This document shows positions 10,515 through 17,915 of a stretch of DNA of 17,915 nucleotides, piece by piece. This DNA is from CAZCGA01 sp964498075 (GTDB lineage: Bacteria; Desulfobacterota; Binatia; HRBIN30), in contig CAZCGA010000128.1 of assembly GCA_964498075.1 (NCBI GenBank), forward strand, positions 1-17,915, written 5' to 3'. Below the pieces are notes generated by a model. That model saw only the letters and a program-made list of their open reading frames with translations. It made no database searches and had not been told where the DNA came from. The position numbers were made by a program, and so were the translations under genes. Numbering within the stretch: position 1 is the stretch's first letter; each line of letters starts with the position of its first letter.

Positions 10515-13500
10515 CCCCCCGCTCGAACACCCCCCGCGGCGCAGCCGCCGACTCCCCCACAGGGTCAACGGTGCGATCCACAGCAGCGCGGTGCGCCAGC
10601 CCGACACGCCTGGCTCGCCGAGATGGCAGCCGCCGCCGGCACTGCGCGTTGTAACGCTGCCGCAGACACCTGCAGCTCCGGTGATGTTACACGATTCGCC
10701 GCCAGGGCAGGAAGACGTCATGCAGCACGCGCCATCGACGCAGAAGCCGGAGGCGCACTCGCTGCCGTTGGAGCACGGTACGCCGATCGGACCTGGCGTG
10801 GCGGGCGGTTTCGTGCACGTGCCCGCAGAGCCCGGCACGTTACACGAGCGCTCCGAGGCGCAGCTGCTGCTCACGCAGCACACGCCATCGACGCAGAAGC
10901 CCGTTGTGCACTGGCCGCCGTCCGTGCATGAGACGCCGGGCGGCTTCGGGCTTGTGCACGTCCCTTCGAAGCCCGGTAGGTTGCAGAATTGTCCCGTGGC
11001 GCACTCGCCGCTCGCACAGCACACGCCGTCGACGCACCCGCTGGTGCTGCACTGCCTGGGATCGGTGCACGGCGCGCCAGGAGCCTTGGGCGCCGTGCAG
11101 ATGCCCTCGGAACCCGGCAGATTGCAAAATTGCCCGGGTGGGCAGGTGGCGCTGTTGCAGCACACGCCGTCGATACACGCGCCCCCCTCACACTCACCCG
11201 ATGCGTCGCATGACATGCCGACGCCTTTTGGCGTCGGGGTGGGCGTCTCCGTCGGGGTCGCAGCCTCCGTCGGCGTCTCAGTGATGGTCGGCGTAAACGT
11301 TGGCGTAGCGGTAGACGTGCTCGTCGGTGTGTGGGTAGGCGTCGGCGTGCCGGTCTCCGTCTGTGTCGCCGTCGGCGTCGGCGTCAACGTATGAGTCGGT
11401 GATGGCGTCGGCGTAAGCGTTGCCGTCGCCGTCATCGTGGCGGTCGCGGTGGGGGTGTGCGTCGGTGTGAGAGTCGGTGACGGCGTCGCCGTGTTGGTTA
11501 GCGTTGCGGTCAGCGTCACCGTTGGTGTCAGCGTCGCCGTGGCCGTATCGGTCGCCGTCGCGGTGAAGGTCGCCGTTGGCGTCAGGGTGAACGTAGCGGT
11601 CGGTGGGTGGGTGGGCGTTTCTGTCGGCGTGTCGGTTGCCGTCGCCCTGGGCGTGTTCGTTGGAGTCGACGTCTCAGTTGGGGTCGAGGTTTCCGTTGGC
11701 GTTTGAGTCACCGTTGGTGTAGCGGTCGCCGTCGGCGTCAGCGTTTCGGTTGGCGTGTGCGTCGGCGCGGGTGTTTCCGTGCGCGTCGGCGTCTCCGTTG
11801 CGGTGGGAGTCTCGGTCGGCTCGGTGGTGGGGGTGAACGTCACCGTTTCCGTCGGCGTCGGGGTGGCAGTTGGTGTCTCCGTCGGGGTGTCGCTCGGCGT
11901 CAACGTCGGCGTGTCGGTCGGGGTGAGCGTCGGTAGATCTGTCGGTGTCTGAGTCGGCGTCGGCGTGGGGGTATCGGTCGGCGTCTCCGTCGGTGTCAGC
12001 GTCGGCGTGTCGGTCGGCGTCTCCGTCGGTGTCAGCGTCGGCGTGTCGGTCGGTGTCTCCGTCGGTGTCAGCGTCGGCGTGTCGGTCGGTGTCTCCGTCG
12101 GCGTCGGCGTTAGCGTTGGCGTCTCAGTTTCTGTGGGTGTTTCGGTTGGCGTCGGCGTCTCAGTCGGTGTTGCTGTCGGCGTCTCGGTCGGCGTCTCCGT
12201 CGGTGTACACGTTGGGGTGTCGGTGGGCGTTGGCGTGGGCGTCACCGTCGGCGTGGGCGTCACCGTCGGCGTGTCGGTCGGAGTGTGAGTGGGGGTCTTG
12301 GTCGGCGTGCTCGTGGGCGTGTCCGTTGGCGTTGGTGTCGGGGTCGAGGTGGCGGTGGCGGTGGGCGTGTTGGTCGGGGTGTTGGTTGAGGTCGGCGTCG
12401 CCGTGGGAGTCGGGGTGATCACCAGGACGGAGAGATCGAATGCTCCGCGCCCAGCCTCTGTAAACGAGGTGACTTCAACGGTGTACGTTCCGGTCTGCGG
12501 CAGCCGCACCGCGGTGAGCTTCGAGTTGAACAAACCGCCACTGTCGTCATCGAATGCAACCACCGTCCCGGACGGCGCGACCAGGAGCATGTAGGAGTCG
12601 AAGATGAGTGAGCGCAAAGAGAGCGAGGCGTTGCCGCCCGCCTGGCCGTTGAACGTAAAGAGGATCGCCTTGTTCGGCTCCCGGTGCGGTGCGGCACAGT
12701 CGCTATCCTTGAGCATCCCACCCGTGTCGCCCGCCGCTGGCAACACCACGCAGCTGTTGACCGGCGGAGCCGCTGGGCCGCGCAGGGAGAGGTTGTACGG
12801 CCCGGCGTCGAACTGACTGAAGCTGGTCGCCTCGATCGTGTAGACGCCGCTCTGTGGCAGGGTGAAGTTCAAGATGCGCGAATCGAACTTCCCGCCGCCG
12901 GCACCGTCATCGTCGGCCGCGATGACCGAAGTGTCGGGCGCGCGCACGAGCAGGTAGGTGTCGAGGTAGATCGACTCCATCACCACGGTCACCGCATCGC
13001 CGGCGTCCGCCGAGAACGTGTACACATCAGCGACGTTTGGGCTGCGATCCGGCGCCACGCAATCTCCACTGCCGAGGGCGCCGGTGGCTGCAGAGTTGGC
13101 TGCCAATGGGGCAGGAACGCATGGGATTGGGCTCCCGAAGGGTGGTGGCTCACTGCGCAGGGTCAGGACGAATGTCCCGCGATTGAACGCGGAGAACGCC
13201 GTCGCCTCGATGGTATACACACCCGTTGCCGGCAACGTGAAGCTGCCGATCAAGGCGTTGAACTTCCCGCCGCTGTCGTCGTCGCTGGCGACGATCTGTC
13301 CGTTCGGCCCGACCAGAATGAGCAACGGGTCGAAGGCGATCGAGTTCATCGCGATGGTGAATATCTCGCCCGCCAAGGCTGGGAAGGTGAACAACTCCGC
13401 TTTGCTCGTTGGGCGATGCGGCGCAGCACAGTCCGTGTCATCCAAGCTGCTGGTGGTCGTGCTGTTCACCGCAATTCCGCTCGGCATGCACGCGGGAACC

Positions 13501-13643
13501 GCTGTGGCCGTGGGCGTCCGGGTCGCCGTCGCGGACGGGGTGACCGCGAGCGCGGGCGGGGCGAAAGCCACCAATAGCAAGGGACCAAGCAGTCGGCACG
13601 CCAATGAACTCCGCCGGAACAGCCGCGGCTGCCCAGCGCTCAT
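10506..13643 (-). CDS. Modular surface protein: PPC-like domains, Thr-Pro stalk, Cys-rich repeats, MYXO-CTERM-like anchor
   Basis: ATG 13643 has a good Shine-Dalgarno (AGAGGA, then about 6 bases) and gives 1,045 aa; the 39 upstream codons are non-coding. Residues 1-33 are a signal peptide ending APPALA. Three beta-domains (about 52-164, 175-288, 298-407) each carry a D-C-APHR/DR start, a D-D-D-(S)GG-F motif and Y-TIE-(A/V)-TSF, resembling bacterial pre-peptidase C-terminal (PPC) domains. Residues about 409-805 are an almost pure Thr-Pro stalk. Then come four repeats with eight Cys each (CxxxxxC, C(V/I)DGVCC, CN-PG--G-C). The C-terminus (about 1001-1045) is SAGGGC, a hydrophobic segment LLWIAPLTLW and RRLRR, resembling MYXO-CTERM-type sorting tails, but with an extra GGCSSGGPG after the arginines. 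I infer a cell-surface adhesin or stalk with unknown ligand. Confidence 0.85.
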   Translation of the reverse strand: MSAGQPRLFRRSSLACRLLGPLLLVAFAPPALAVTPSATATRTPTATAVPACMPSGIAVNSTTTSSLDDTDCAAPHRPTSKAELFTFPALAGEIFTIAMNSIAFDPLLILVGPNGQIVASDDDSGGKFNALIGSFTLPATGVYTIEATAFSAFNRGTFVLTLRSEPPPFGSPIPCVPAPLAANSAATGALGSGDCVAPDRSPNVADVYTFSADAGDAVTVVMESIYLDTYLLVRAPDTSVIAADDDGAGGGKFDSRILNFTLPQSGVYTIEATSFSQFDAGPYNLSLRGPAAPPVNSCVVLPAAGDTGGMLKDSDCAAPHREPNKAILFTFNGQAGGNASLSLRSLIFDSYMLLVAPSGTVVAFDDDSGGLFNSKLTAVRLPQTGTYTVEVTSFTEAGRGAFDLSVLVITPTPTATPTSTNTPTNTPTATATSTPTPTPTDTPTSTPTKTPTHTPTDTPTVTPTPTVTPTPTPTDTPTCTPTETPTETPTATPTETPTPTETPTETETPTLTPTPTETPTDTPTLTPTETPTDTPTLTPTETPTDTPTLTPTETPTDTPTPTPTQTPTDLPTLTPTDTPTLTPSDTPTETPTATPTPTETVTFTPTTEPTETPTATETPTRTETPAPTHTPTETLTPTATATPTVTQTPTETSTPTETSTPTNTPRATATDTPTETPTHPPTATFTLTPTATFTATATDTATATLTPTVTLTATLTNTATPSPTLTPTHTPTATATMTATATLTPTPSPTHTLTPTPTATQTETGTPTPTHTPTSTSTATPTFTPTITETPTEAATPTETPTPTPKGVGMSCDASGECEGGACIDGVCCNSATCPPGQFCNLPGSEGICTAPKAPGAPCTDPRQCSTSGCVDGVCCASGECATGQFCNLPGFEGTCTSPKPPGVSCTDGGQCTTGFCVDGVCCVSSSCASERSCNVPGSAGTCTKPPATPGPIGVPCSNGSECASGFCVDGACCMTSSCPGGESCNITGAAGVCGSVTTRSAGGGCHLGEPGVSGWRTALLWIAPLTLWGSRRLRRGGCSSGGPG
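11231..12418 (-). repeat. Thr-Pro stalk coding repeat
   Basis: About 1.2 kb encodes repeats of TPT-x (x mostly E, D, L, A, N, S, V). On the plus strand it appears as endlessly varied GTCGGCGTC/GTG-type hexamers and nonamers. The long antisense frames rich in Val, Gly and Ser seen here (for example 11965-12288) are a by-product of this codon pattern and are not genes. Stalks of this kind are extended and probably O-glycosylated or protease resistant in other bacteria. Confidence 0.9.
11974..12105 (-). repeat. 36-bp tandem repeat, about 3.7 copies, inside the Thr-Pro stalk
   Basis: A 36-base unit repeats at 11974, 12010, 12046 and partly 12082, with copies one and two identical and later copies differing by single C/T changes. 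Each copy encodes twelve residues of the TPTLTPTETPTD type. The near identity stands out against the degenerate rest of the stalk and suggests recent duplication by slippage or recombination. Confidence 0.85.
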
Positions 13644-13782
13644 CAGGTGTCCTCTTCGCACTGAATCACTTAGGCGCAGCCGGATACTCCACCCCAATGC
13701 TCCTTCCCGGTTCTGCACAGTCACGCGGGCTCTCACCGACTCCAGCGATCTGTATCCCAAACTCTCAACAGGATCACAAATG

Positions 13783-13822
13783 AAAAATCGAGCGAGACCA
13801 CGTGCGGCGGTGTTTGGCTCGA
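13783..13822 (-). terminator. Possible rho-independent terminator of the DUF11 gene
   Basis: On the minus strand TCGAGC (13822-13817) and GCTCGA (13793-13788) can pair around a 23-base loop and are followed directly by TTTTT (13787-13783). It lies about 16 bp after the stop of the DUF11 gene, before the next minus-strand gene. The stem is short and the loop long, so strength is uncertain. The remaining gap up to 13643 shows only the Shine-Dalgarno of the downstream gene. Confidence 0.4.
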
Positions 13823-13837
13823 CGCGACGCGCGTCAT

Positions 13838-16800
13838 TCAGCGGATCGGCGCCGTCACCGTGACGAGGGCGGAGCCCGAGATCAAGCCGGTCTCGTCGCT
13901 ACTGACCCGCACACGGTGCGTGATCATGTCGCCAATCACCGCTCCGCCGGCCGAGCGCGCGCTGCGCACTCGCGTCTGCAGGCGCATCGAATGGCTTTCG
14001 CCAGGCTCCAGATCACCGAAGTTACACGTGAAGGCACCGGTCGCTCGATTACGAAGGCAGGTGCCGGGCAACCGCGACAGCCGCAGCGCACCCGGCAAGG
14101 TGTCACTGACGACCACGTTGTGCGCCGTTGCATTGCCGAGGTTCGTGACATCGACATGGAACGTCACACGCTTACCGAGCGCGCTCCTCCCCGGCGCCCG
14201 CACGCTCACTCGCAGCCGCGGCGCCACCGCTGGCGTGGCCGTTGCCGGCGGCGGGAGCGGCGGCGTGGGCGTGGGTACCAACACCAGCTCGGGCGTCAGT
14301 GTCGGCTCCGGCGTCTCTTCAGGAAGCGGCTCTGGCGCACCGCTCACGGTGACGTCGATGCCATCGACGACCGTGTTGCTCACACCGAGTATATCCAACG
14401 CGTCATCGGTGGCGGTCGCCATGTTGACGATCATCGTGCCAGGCGTGTTGCTGTCATTGGAGATGACCACCACCTGGAACGAGGCACTCGAGTTGGGCGG
14501 GATGTTGCCGAGCGAGCAGTCCAACACGCCGCCTTGCAGATTCGCAGACGGGCAGTCGGTTCCTGCGAAGGCGGCGACCGACGGGCTCGGCAGCAGGTCC
14601 GTGACGTGCACGCCCGTCGCCACGAACGGTCCGGTGTTCACCGTGAGCGTGTACGTCAGCTCGCTGCCCTTCGGGACGTTGCTGAAGTCCGGGCACACCG
14701 GCCCGCCCGGCCGCACGGTGCAGTTCGTCAGCACCTTCGACAACGCCATCAGCCGCTGCTGCACCGAAATGTCGGTTTCCACCGACGGCGCTTCGTTGAG
14801 GTGCAGATCGGAGGCCGCGACCGTGTTCACGATCGTCTGGCCCAAGTCCGTCTTTCCCGGCACCACCACGTTGAAACTTCCAGAGCACACCACGCCCGGC
14901 TTCAAATCGAAGCCGCTCACGGAAAGCTTCAACTCCTCGTTGCTGAAGGCTATCGATGGCTGGCCACAGCCGACGGTCGCCAGCGACCCCAACAAGAACT
15001 CGGCGTTCGTCGGGAGCGTATCAACGATGGATGCGTTCTTCGAGCAGCTGAAGCCCGCGTTGGACAGCGTGAATTGATAATTGATCGTGCCGCCGGGCTC
15101 GGTCGGACTGGGGCTGCCGAGCGCATTGAGCATCAGGATCGGCGGCCGCACGGTGATGCTCGCCTCGGTGGCCGCCTTGCCACCGTTCGACGCGGTTGCG
15201 GTTGCCACGTTCTTGATGCCCGTGCCGTTGGCGAGATGCGGCTGCACGCGCATCGTTACGGCAACCGTCGCCGTCCCCCCGGGGGGCACGCTGTCGAGCG
15301 TCCATGTCACGGTGGTGCCATCGAAGCCGCACGGGCCGCCGTCGCAGCTGACGAAGTCGAGTCCCTCAGGCACCACGTCCACTATCTGCACCGCGTTGGC
15401 TGTGGCGCACGCCGGCCCTGCACCGTTCCTCACTGTGGCAAAGAAGGTCACGGTGTCTTCTGGGGCGGGCTGGTCCGGCGCCACGCAGCCGTTGGGCATG
15501 TCGCTGCATAGCGCATCGGCGGACGTGCACGTGACCGCAGCCACCATATCGAGGCACGGTGCACTGACGATGAGCGAATGCGTGGCCATGGCTAAGTGGC
15601 CGGTGGAGTCGACTGCCGTGCTCACGTTGAAGAGCACTCCGCCCCGCGCGAAGTTCGGGGCTATCTGCGCCCGGAAGCTCACGGTCAGCGTTTGCCCGGC
15701 GCGCACGCGCGGGAACTGCCAGTGAATGACGCCGGCGTTGAAGCTGCCGCACACGGTGCACGCATCGCTGGGATCCCCCGACGTGGCCGAACCGGGCACG
15801 AACGTTTCCCCGGGCGGCAAGAGGTCCTCAATCACCACACCGGCAGCAGCCGTCGAGCCGAAGTTGGTGAAGGACAGCTCGTAGGTGATCAGGTCGCCCG
15901 CCGGCACCTGCGCGCCGTCGGCAAGCCCTTCCGGAAATGGATGGCTCGCGTCGCTCGCCTTCTTGCTCAACACCAAGGCGGACGAATGCACGGTGAGCAT
16001 GGCGGGGTTGCTGACCGCGAGGTTGCCTTGGTTGTCGGAGACCTTCGCAATATTCTTGACGATCGTGCCTTCGTCCAGGTTGTCATTCAGCCGCACGTAC
16101 AGGTGCATCACCAGATGTGTGCCGGCATGAATCACGCCCCGGAAGTTCCAGGTCAGCACACCATTCGGACCTTCGACGGCTGTGCCGCCGACGCATGGCG
16201 GAACAAAGCTCGGAGTGGGATCGTCGGAGCTGCAGTCGGCGGAAATGAAGGTCACCAGGGGATTGCCAAATTGATCCGTCGGTAACGTGTCGCGCACGAT
16301 CACGTTCACCGACTGCTGCCGCACCGTGACTCGGATCTCATATCCGATGACACTCCCCGCCAGCGGGTTCATGGTGTTGCTGATGATGCTCTTTTCGATC
16401 TCGAGATGCGGCGTCGGTCCGATCGTCGGCGTCTGCGTCGGCGTGGGCGTGGGCGTGTTGGTCGGCGTGTTGGTCGGCGTCGGCGTATCGATGAACGAGT
16501 CGTTCGTACCAGCCTGATCGGTCGCGAACAGGGTGCCATCAGCGCGAACTTTGAAACCGGTGGCGCCCGTCCCGAAGCCAACCGCCATGTCGCTCTCCGC
16601 GACAAACACAATCAACTGGCATGTGCTCGGGGAATTGGCGCAGTTCCCTTGAAGCAGAAACCCATCACGCGTCGTTTGCGTGGCGCTGTTTCCGAAGGGG
16701 CTGCCGAGCGTGTCGTCCAGAGTCACTGTCTGGCAGCTTGTTTCACCAGTCGCTGGGTCAGAGGTCACGATCGCCGGCGAGGGACTGCACGCTGGGGGCT

Positions 16801-17407
16801 GCGTAGAAGGGAATACTGTGGTGGCGCCCATGCAGGTACCGCTGGGAACGCTGCGCATGAGCGCGGGGTCGCCCATCGTGCCCGTTCCAACATCCACTCC
16901 CGCGGGCACGGCAGTGAGTATCGTGCCCACCCCGGGGTCGGCAGTATGTATGTCAACCAGGGGTACGGAGCTGAAGGCTGGATCCGCGCTCACCGTGCTG
17001 CCGTCAGGCAAGGTCAAGATGCCCTTGCCGTTCGCGCCGCCCGCCTGCAAGTTTGCGCAGCTCACGGAGTTGCTCGTGAAGCCCCTCAAGACCGTGGTGC
17101 GCATACGGTTCGGCAGCAATGGAGAGCTGGCGCCCTCCCCTTGCACACCCGCAGCCAACGCAGTCAGGACACCGTCACCCGGAGGCGCTTCGATGCAGAG
17201 GGAAACGTTGCCCGAGGTGAGAGCGACGCTGGTAACTTGGGTCCCGATGCTGCTGACGGTGCCGGTGGCGACGAAGTAGACGTGGTTGTCGGCAGACAGG
17301 CACGCGACTGAGCCGAGCCCGAAGCTCCTATGGACACCCAGCACGGTGAAGACCAAACTCAGAGCGAACGCGACTAGCGTTGCAAACATCGCGCTCTGGA
17401 AGCTCAC
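13838..17407 (-). CDS. Secreted multi-domain protein with six DUF11 repeats
   Basis: The frame is open from 17680, but a strong terminator occupies 17596-17634, so translation must begin after it. GTG 17407 or ATG 17389 both place a signal-like hydrophobic segment (MFATLVAFALSLVFTVLGV) at the N-terminus; from the GTG the product is 1,189 aa. Residues about 40-305 are a Gly/Ser/Thr-rich region of unknown type; a short TPTNTPT linker (308-333) leads to five DUF11 domains (about 334-473, 478-614, 619-753, 757-883, 886-1021), a Pro-rich linker (1025-1062) and a sixth (1064-1189). The domains show the family pattern: Y-(V/L)-x-N-G, (V/I)-x-D-x-LP, a Cys-containing turn, L-PG, and a closing N-A-(T/S). 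DUF11 domains are extracellular Ig-like repeats. No C-terminal anchor is seen. Possibly an adhesin or matrix protein. Confidence 0.85.
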   Translation of the reverse strand: MSFQSAMFATLVAFALSLVFTVLGVHRSFGLGSVACLSADNHVYFVATGTVSSIGTQVTSVALTSGNVSLCIEAPPGDGVLTALAAGVQGEGASSPLLPNRMRTTVLRGFTSNSVSCANLQAGGANGKGILTLPDGSTVSADPAFSSVPLVDIHTADPGVGTILTAVPAGVDVGTGTMGDPALMRSVPSGTCMGATTVFPSTQPPACSPSPAIVTSDPATGETSCQTVTLDDTLGSPFGNSATQTTRDGFLLQGNCANSPSTCQLIVFVAESDMAVGFGTGATGFKVRADGTLFATDQAGTNDSFIDTPTPTNTPTNTPTPTPTQTPTIGPTPHLEIEKSIISNTMNPLAGSVIGYEIRVTVRQQSVNVIVRDTLPTDQFGNPLVTFISADCSSDDPTPSFVPPCVGGTAVEGPNGVLTWNFRGVIHAGTHLVMHLYVRLNDNLDEGTIVKNIAKVSDNQGNLAVSNPAMLTVHSSALVLSKKASDASHPFPEGLADGAQVPAGDLITYELSFTNFGSTAAAGVVIEDLLPPGETFVPGSATSGDPSDACTVCGSFNAGVIHWQFPRVRAGQTLTVSFRAQIAPNFARGGVLFNVSTAVDSTGHLAMATHSLIVSAPCLDMVAAVTCTSADALCSDMPNGCVAPDQPAPEDTVTFFATVRNGAGPACATANAVQIVDVVPEGLDFVSCDGGPCGFDGTTVTWTLDSVPPGGTATVAVTMRVQPHLANGTGIKNVATATASNGGKAATEASITVRPPILMLNALGSPSPTEPGGTINYQFTLSNAGFSCSKNASIVDTLPTNAEFLLGSLATVGCGQPSIAFSNEELKLSVSGFDLKPGVVCSGSFNVVVPGKTDLGQTIVNTVAASDLHLNEAPSVETDISVQQRLMALSKVLTNCTVRPGGPVCPDFSNVPKGSELTYTLTVNTGPFVATGVHVTDLLPSPSVAAFAGTDCPSANLQGGVLDCSLGNIPPNSSASFQVVVISNDSNTPGTMIVNMATATDDALDILGVSNTVVDGIDVTVSGAPEPLPEETPEPTLTPELVLVPTPTPPLPPPATATPAVAPRLRVSVRAPGRSALGKRVTFHVDVTNLGNATAHNVVVSDTLPGALRLSRLPGTCLRNRATGAFTCNFGDLEPGESHSMRLQTRVRSARSAGGAVIGDMITHRVRVSSDETGLISGSALVTVTAPIR

Positions 17408-17595
17408 GCCACCACTCTTGCCTTCCCCCCAAGGAACGTCGATCTGGTCATACCGGACAAGAGCAGGCCGTTTCGCAGAAAAGAACGTCACGTAACACCA
17501 CGAGCCCGCCGCCGCGCGCCGCAGTATCGTCTGTTCCGGAAGGCGCTGCCGCGCGTCAGATGGATCTACGTTCGTCGTCGACACTTCCATAGCCC

Positions 17596-17634
17596 AAAAA
17601 ACGGCGAGGGGGCTCGGTACATGCCCCCTCGCCG
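17596..17634 (-). terminator. Strong rho-independent terminator
   Basis: On the minus strand a perfect 12-bp GC-rich stem (17634-17623 pairing with 17613-17602, core GGCGAGGGGGC) with a 9-base loop is followed by TTTTTT (17601-17596). This is a textbook intrinsic terminator for the Pro-rich gene ending at 17693 and insulates the DUF11 gene downstream, which therefore needs its own promoter between 17408 and 17595; I see no convincing hexamers there. Confidence 0.9.
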
Positions 17635-17643
17635 GTGTTCTTG

Positions 17644-17684
17644 CGAGGTGCGCGGTGACCTTACGTCGGGCTCCGCGCACCTCG
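17644..17684 (-). repeat. Perfect 12-bp inverted repeat just after the Pro-rich gene
   Basis: CGAGGTGCGCGG (17644-17655) and CCGCGCACCTCG (17673-17684) are perfect inverted copies with a 17-base loop. It starts about 8 bp after the stop codon of the Pro-rich gene and is 9 bp before the stem of the intrinsic terminator. No T-run follows it directly. It may protect the mRNA 3' end or act as the first of two tandem hairpins. Confidence 0.8.
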
Positions 17685-17692
17685 TCTGCGTG

Positions 17693-17915
17693 TTACGACC
17701 GCGGCGGTCGCGGTTTGCGCGTCGGGCGCGGTTTGCGCGTCGGGCGTGCCTTACGCGTCGGCCTAGGCTTCGGCGTCTTCGTCACCACCGGCGTCGATTG
17801 GGCTGGTGGATTGGTCACCGACGGTGGCGGCGGCGCAGACGGCTGCGTCGCGTCGGGCGGCGGTGTCGGCTGGGCCGGTGGGTCGGTCACTACCGGCGAA
17901 GGATCGGCCGGTGGG
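17693..17915 (-). CDS. Pro-rich protein with basic PTRK-repeat tail, C-terminal part (5' end outside window)
   Basis: The minus-strand frame stays open to the window edge and ends with TAA at 17693-17695, so the last 73 residues are visible; the GTG at 17890 is only an internal valine. The visible part is first Pro/Ala/Thr/Val-rich (VVTDPPAQPTPPP, SVTNPPAQSTPVV), with an imperfect repeated (V)T(D/N)PPAQ unit, and then strongly basic with short repeats of RPTRK (KARPTRKPRPTRKPRP). Such a tail has no acidic residues and could bind nucleic acid, lipopolysaccharide or an acidic surface, or act as a wall-spanning linker. The terminator downstream marks the end of its transcription unit. I recognise no family and cannot judge its N-terminal domains. 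Confidence 0.65.
   Translation of the reverse strand, partial: PPADPSPVVTDPPAQPTPPPDATQPSAPPPPSVTNPPAQSTPVVTKTPKPRPTRKARPTRKPRPTRKPRPPRS

Noticed and set aside
11965..12288. Val-Gly-Val-Ser repeat frames on the plus strand resembling elastin-like protein
   Set aside because: They are the exact antisense of the TPTxTPT stalk, and the minus strand has a Shine-Dalgarno, a signal peptide and flanking domains.
11240..12420. Possible CRISPR or satellite array because of dense short repeats
   Set aside because: There are no constant repeats with unique spacers; unit size is 6-9 bases with codon-level variation that encodes Thr-Pro.
13802..15511. A 569-aa plus-strand open frame, very rich in Arg and His
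   Set aside because: It is antisense to the DUF11 gene, with composition typical of a shadow frame in GC-rich DNA and no recognisable domain.
17408..17680. 91-residue N-terminal extension of the DUF11 protein
   Set aside because: It spans a strong intrinsic terminator and would bury the signal peptide inside the protein.

Overview
The window is GC-rich bacterial DNA. The style of its secreted proteins points to a deltaproteobacterial-grade lineage: thrombospondin-type-3 (TSP3) arrays, Thr-Pro stalks, DUF11 repeats, dockerin-like EF-hand pairs and a GGGC-TM-Arg C-terminus. My best guess is a Binatota/Desulfobacterota_B or myxobacteria-like genome, possibly metagenome-assembled. This placement rests on protein style only; there is no rRNA or marker phylogeny in the window.

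Layout. (a) 1-1118, plus strand: the 3' end of purA followed 7 bp later by a HAD-family hydrolase, probably one operon. (b) 1242-2958, minus strand: a small accessory island with a VapC PIN toxin directly abutting a Phd/YefM-type antitoxin, two conserved-looking hypothetical proteins of 76 and 125 aa, and a 30-codon remnant resembling the N-terminus of a DUF433 antitoxin. (c) 3149-3835, plus strand: a secreted protein with a dockerin/EF-hand-like segment. (d) 3944-8247, minus strand: a very long TSP3-repeat exoprotein with 27 DNC units, whose reading frame is broken once near 7450-7460. (e) 8522-10417, plus strand: a complete MsbA-like ABC exporter. (f) 10441-10514: an orphan HAD start (FDCDGVLFD) that runs straight into the 3' end of the next gene, inside a 9-bp perfect inverted repeat. 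(g) 10506-13643, minus strand: a modular surface protein made of a signal peptide, three PPC-like beta domains, a Thr-Pro stalk of about 395 residues, four 8-Cys repeats and a MYXO-CTERM-like tail. (h) 13838-17407, minus strand: a secreted protein with six DUF11 domains. (i) 17596-17915, minus strand: a strong rho-independent terminator, a second hairpin, and the 3' end of a Pro-rich gene with a basic PTRK-type tail.

Interpretation. The dominant theme is a cluster of large, Ca2+-binding or stalk-like exported proteins (three large ones plus one small secreted protein), with an ABC exporter of the lipid A/LPS flippase type between them. I infer an envelope or cell-surface region. I see no CRISPR array, tRNA, rRNA, complete IS element or recognisable biosynthetic cluster. 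The most unusual points are the broken HAD/surface-protein junction near 10,500, the higher-order organisation and frameshift of the TSP3 array, and the DUF433 remnant.
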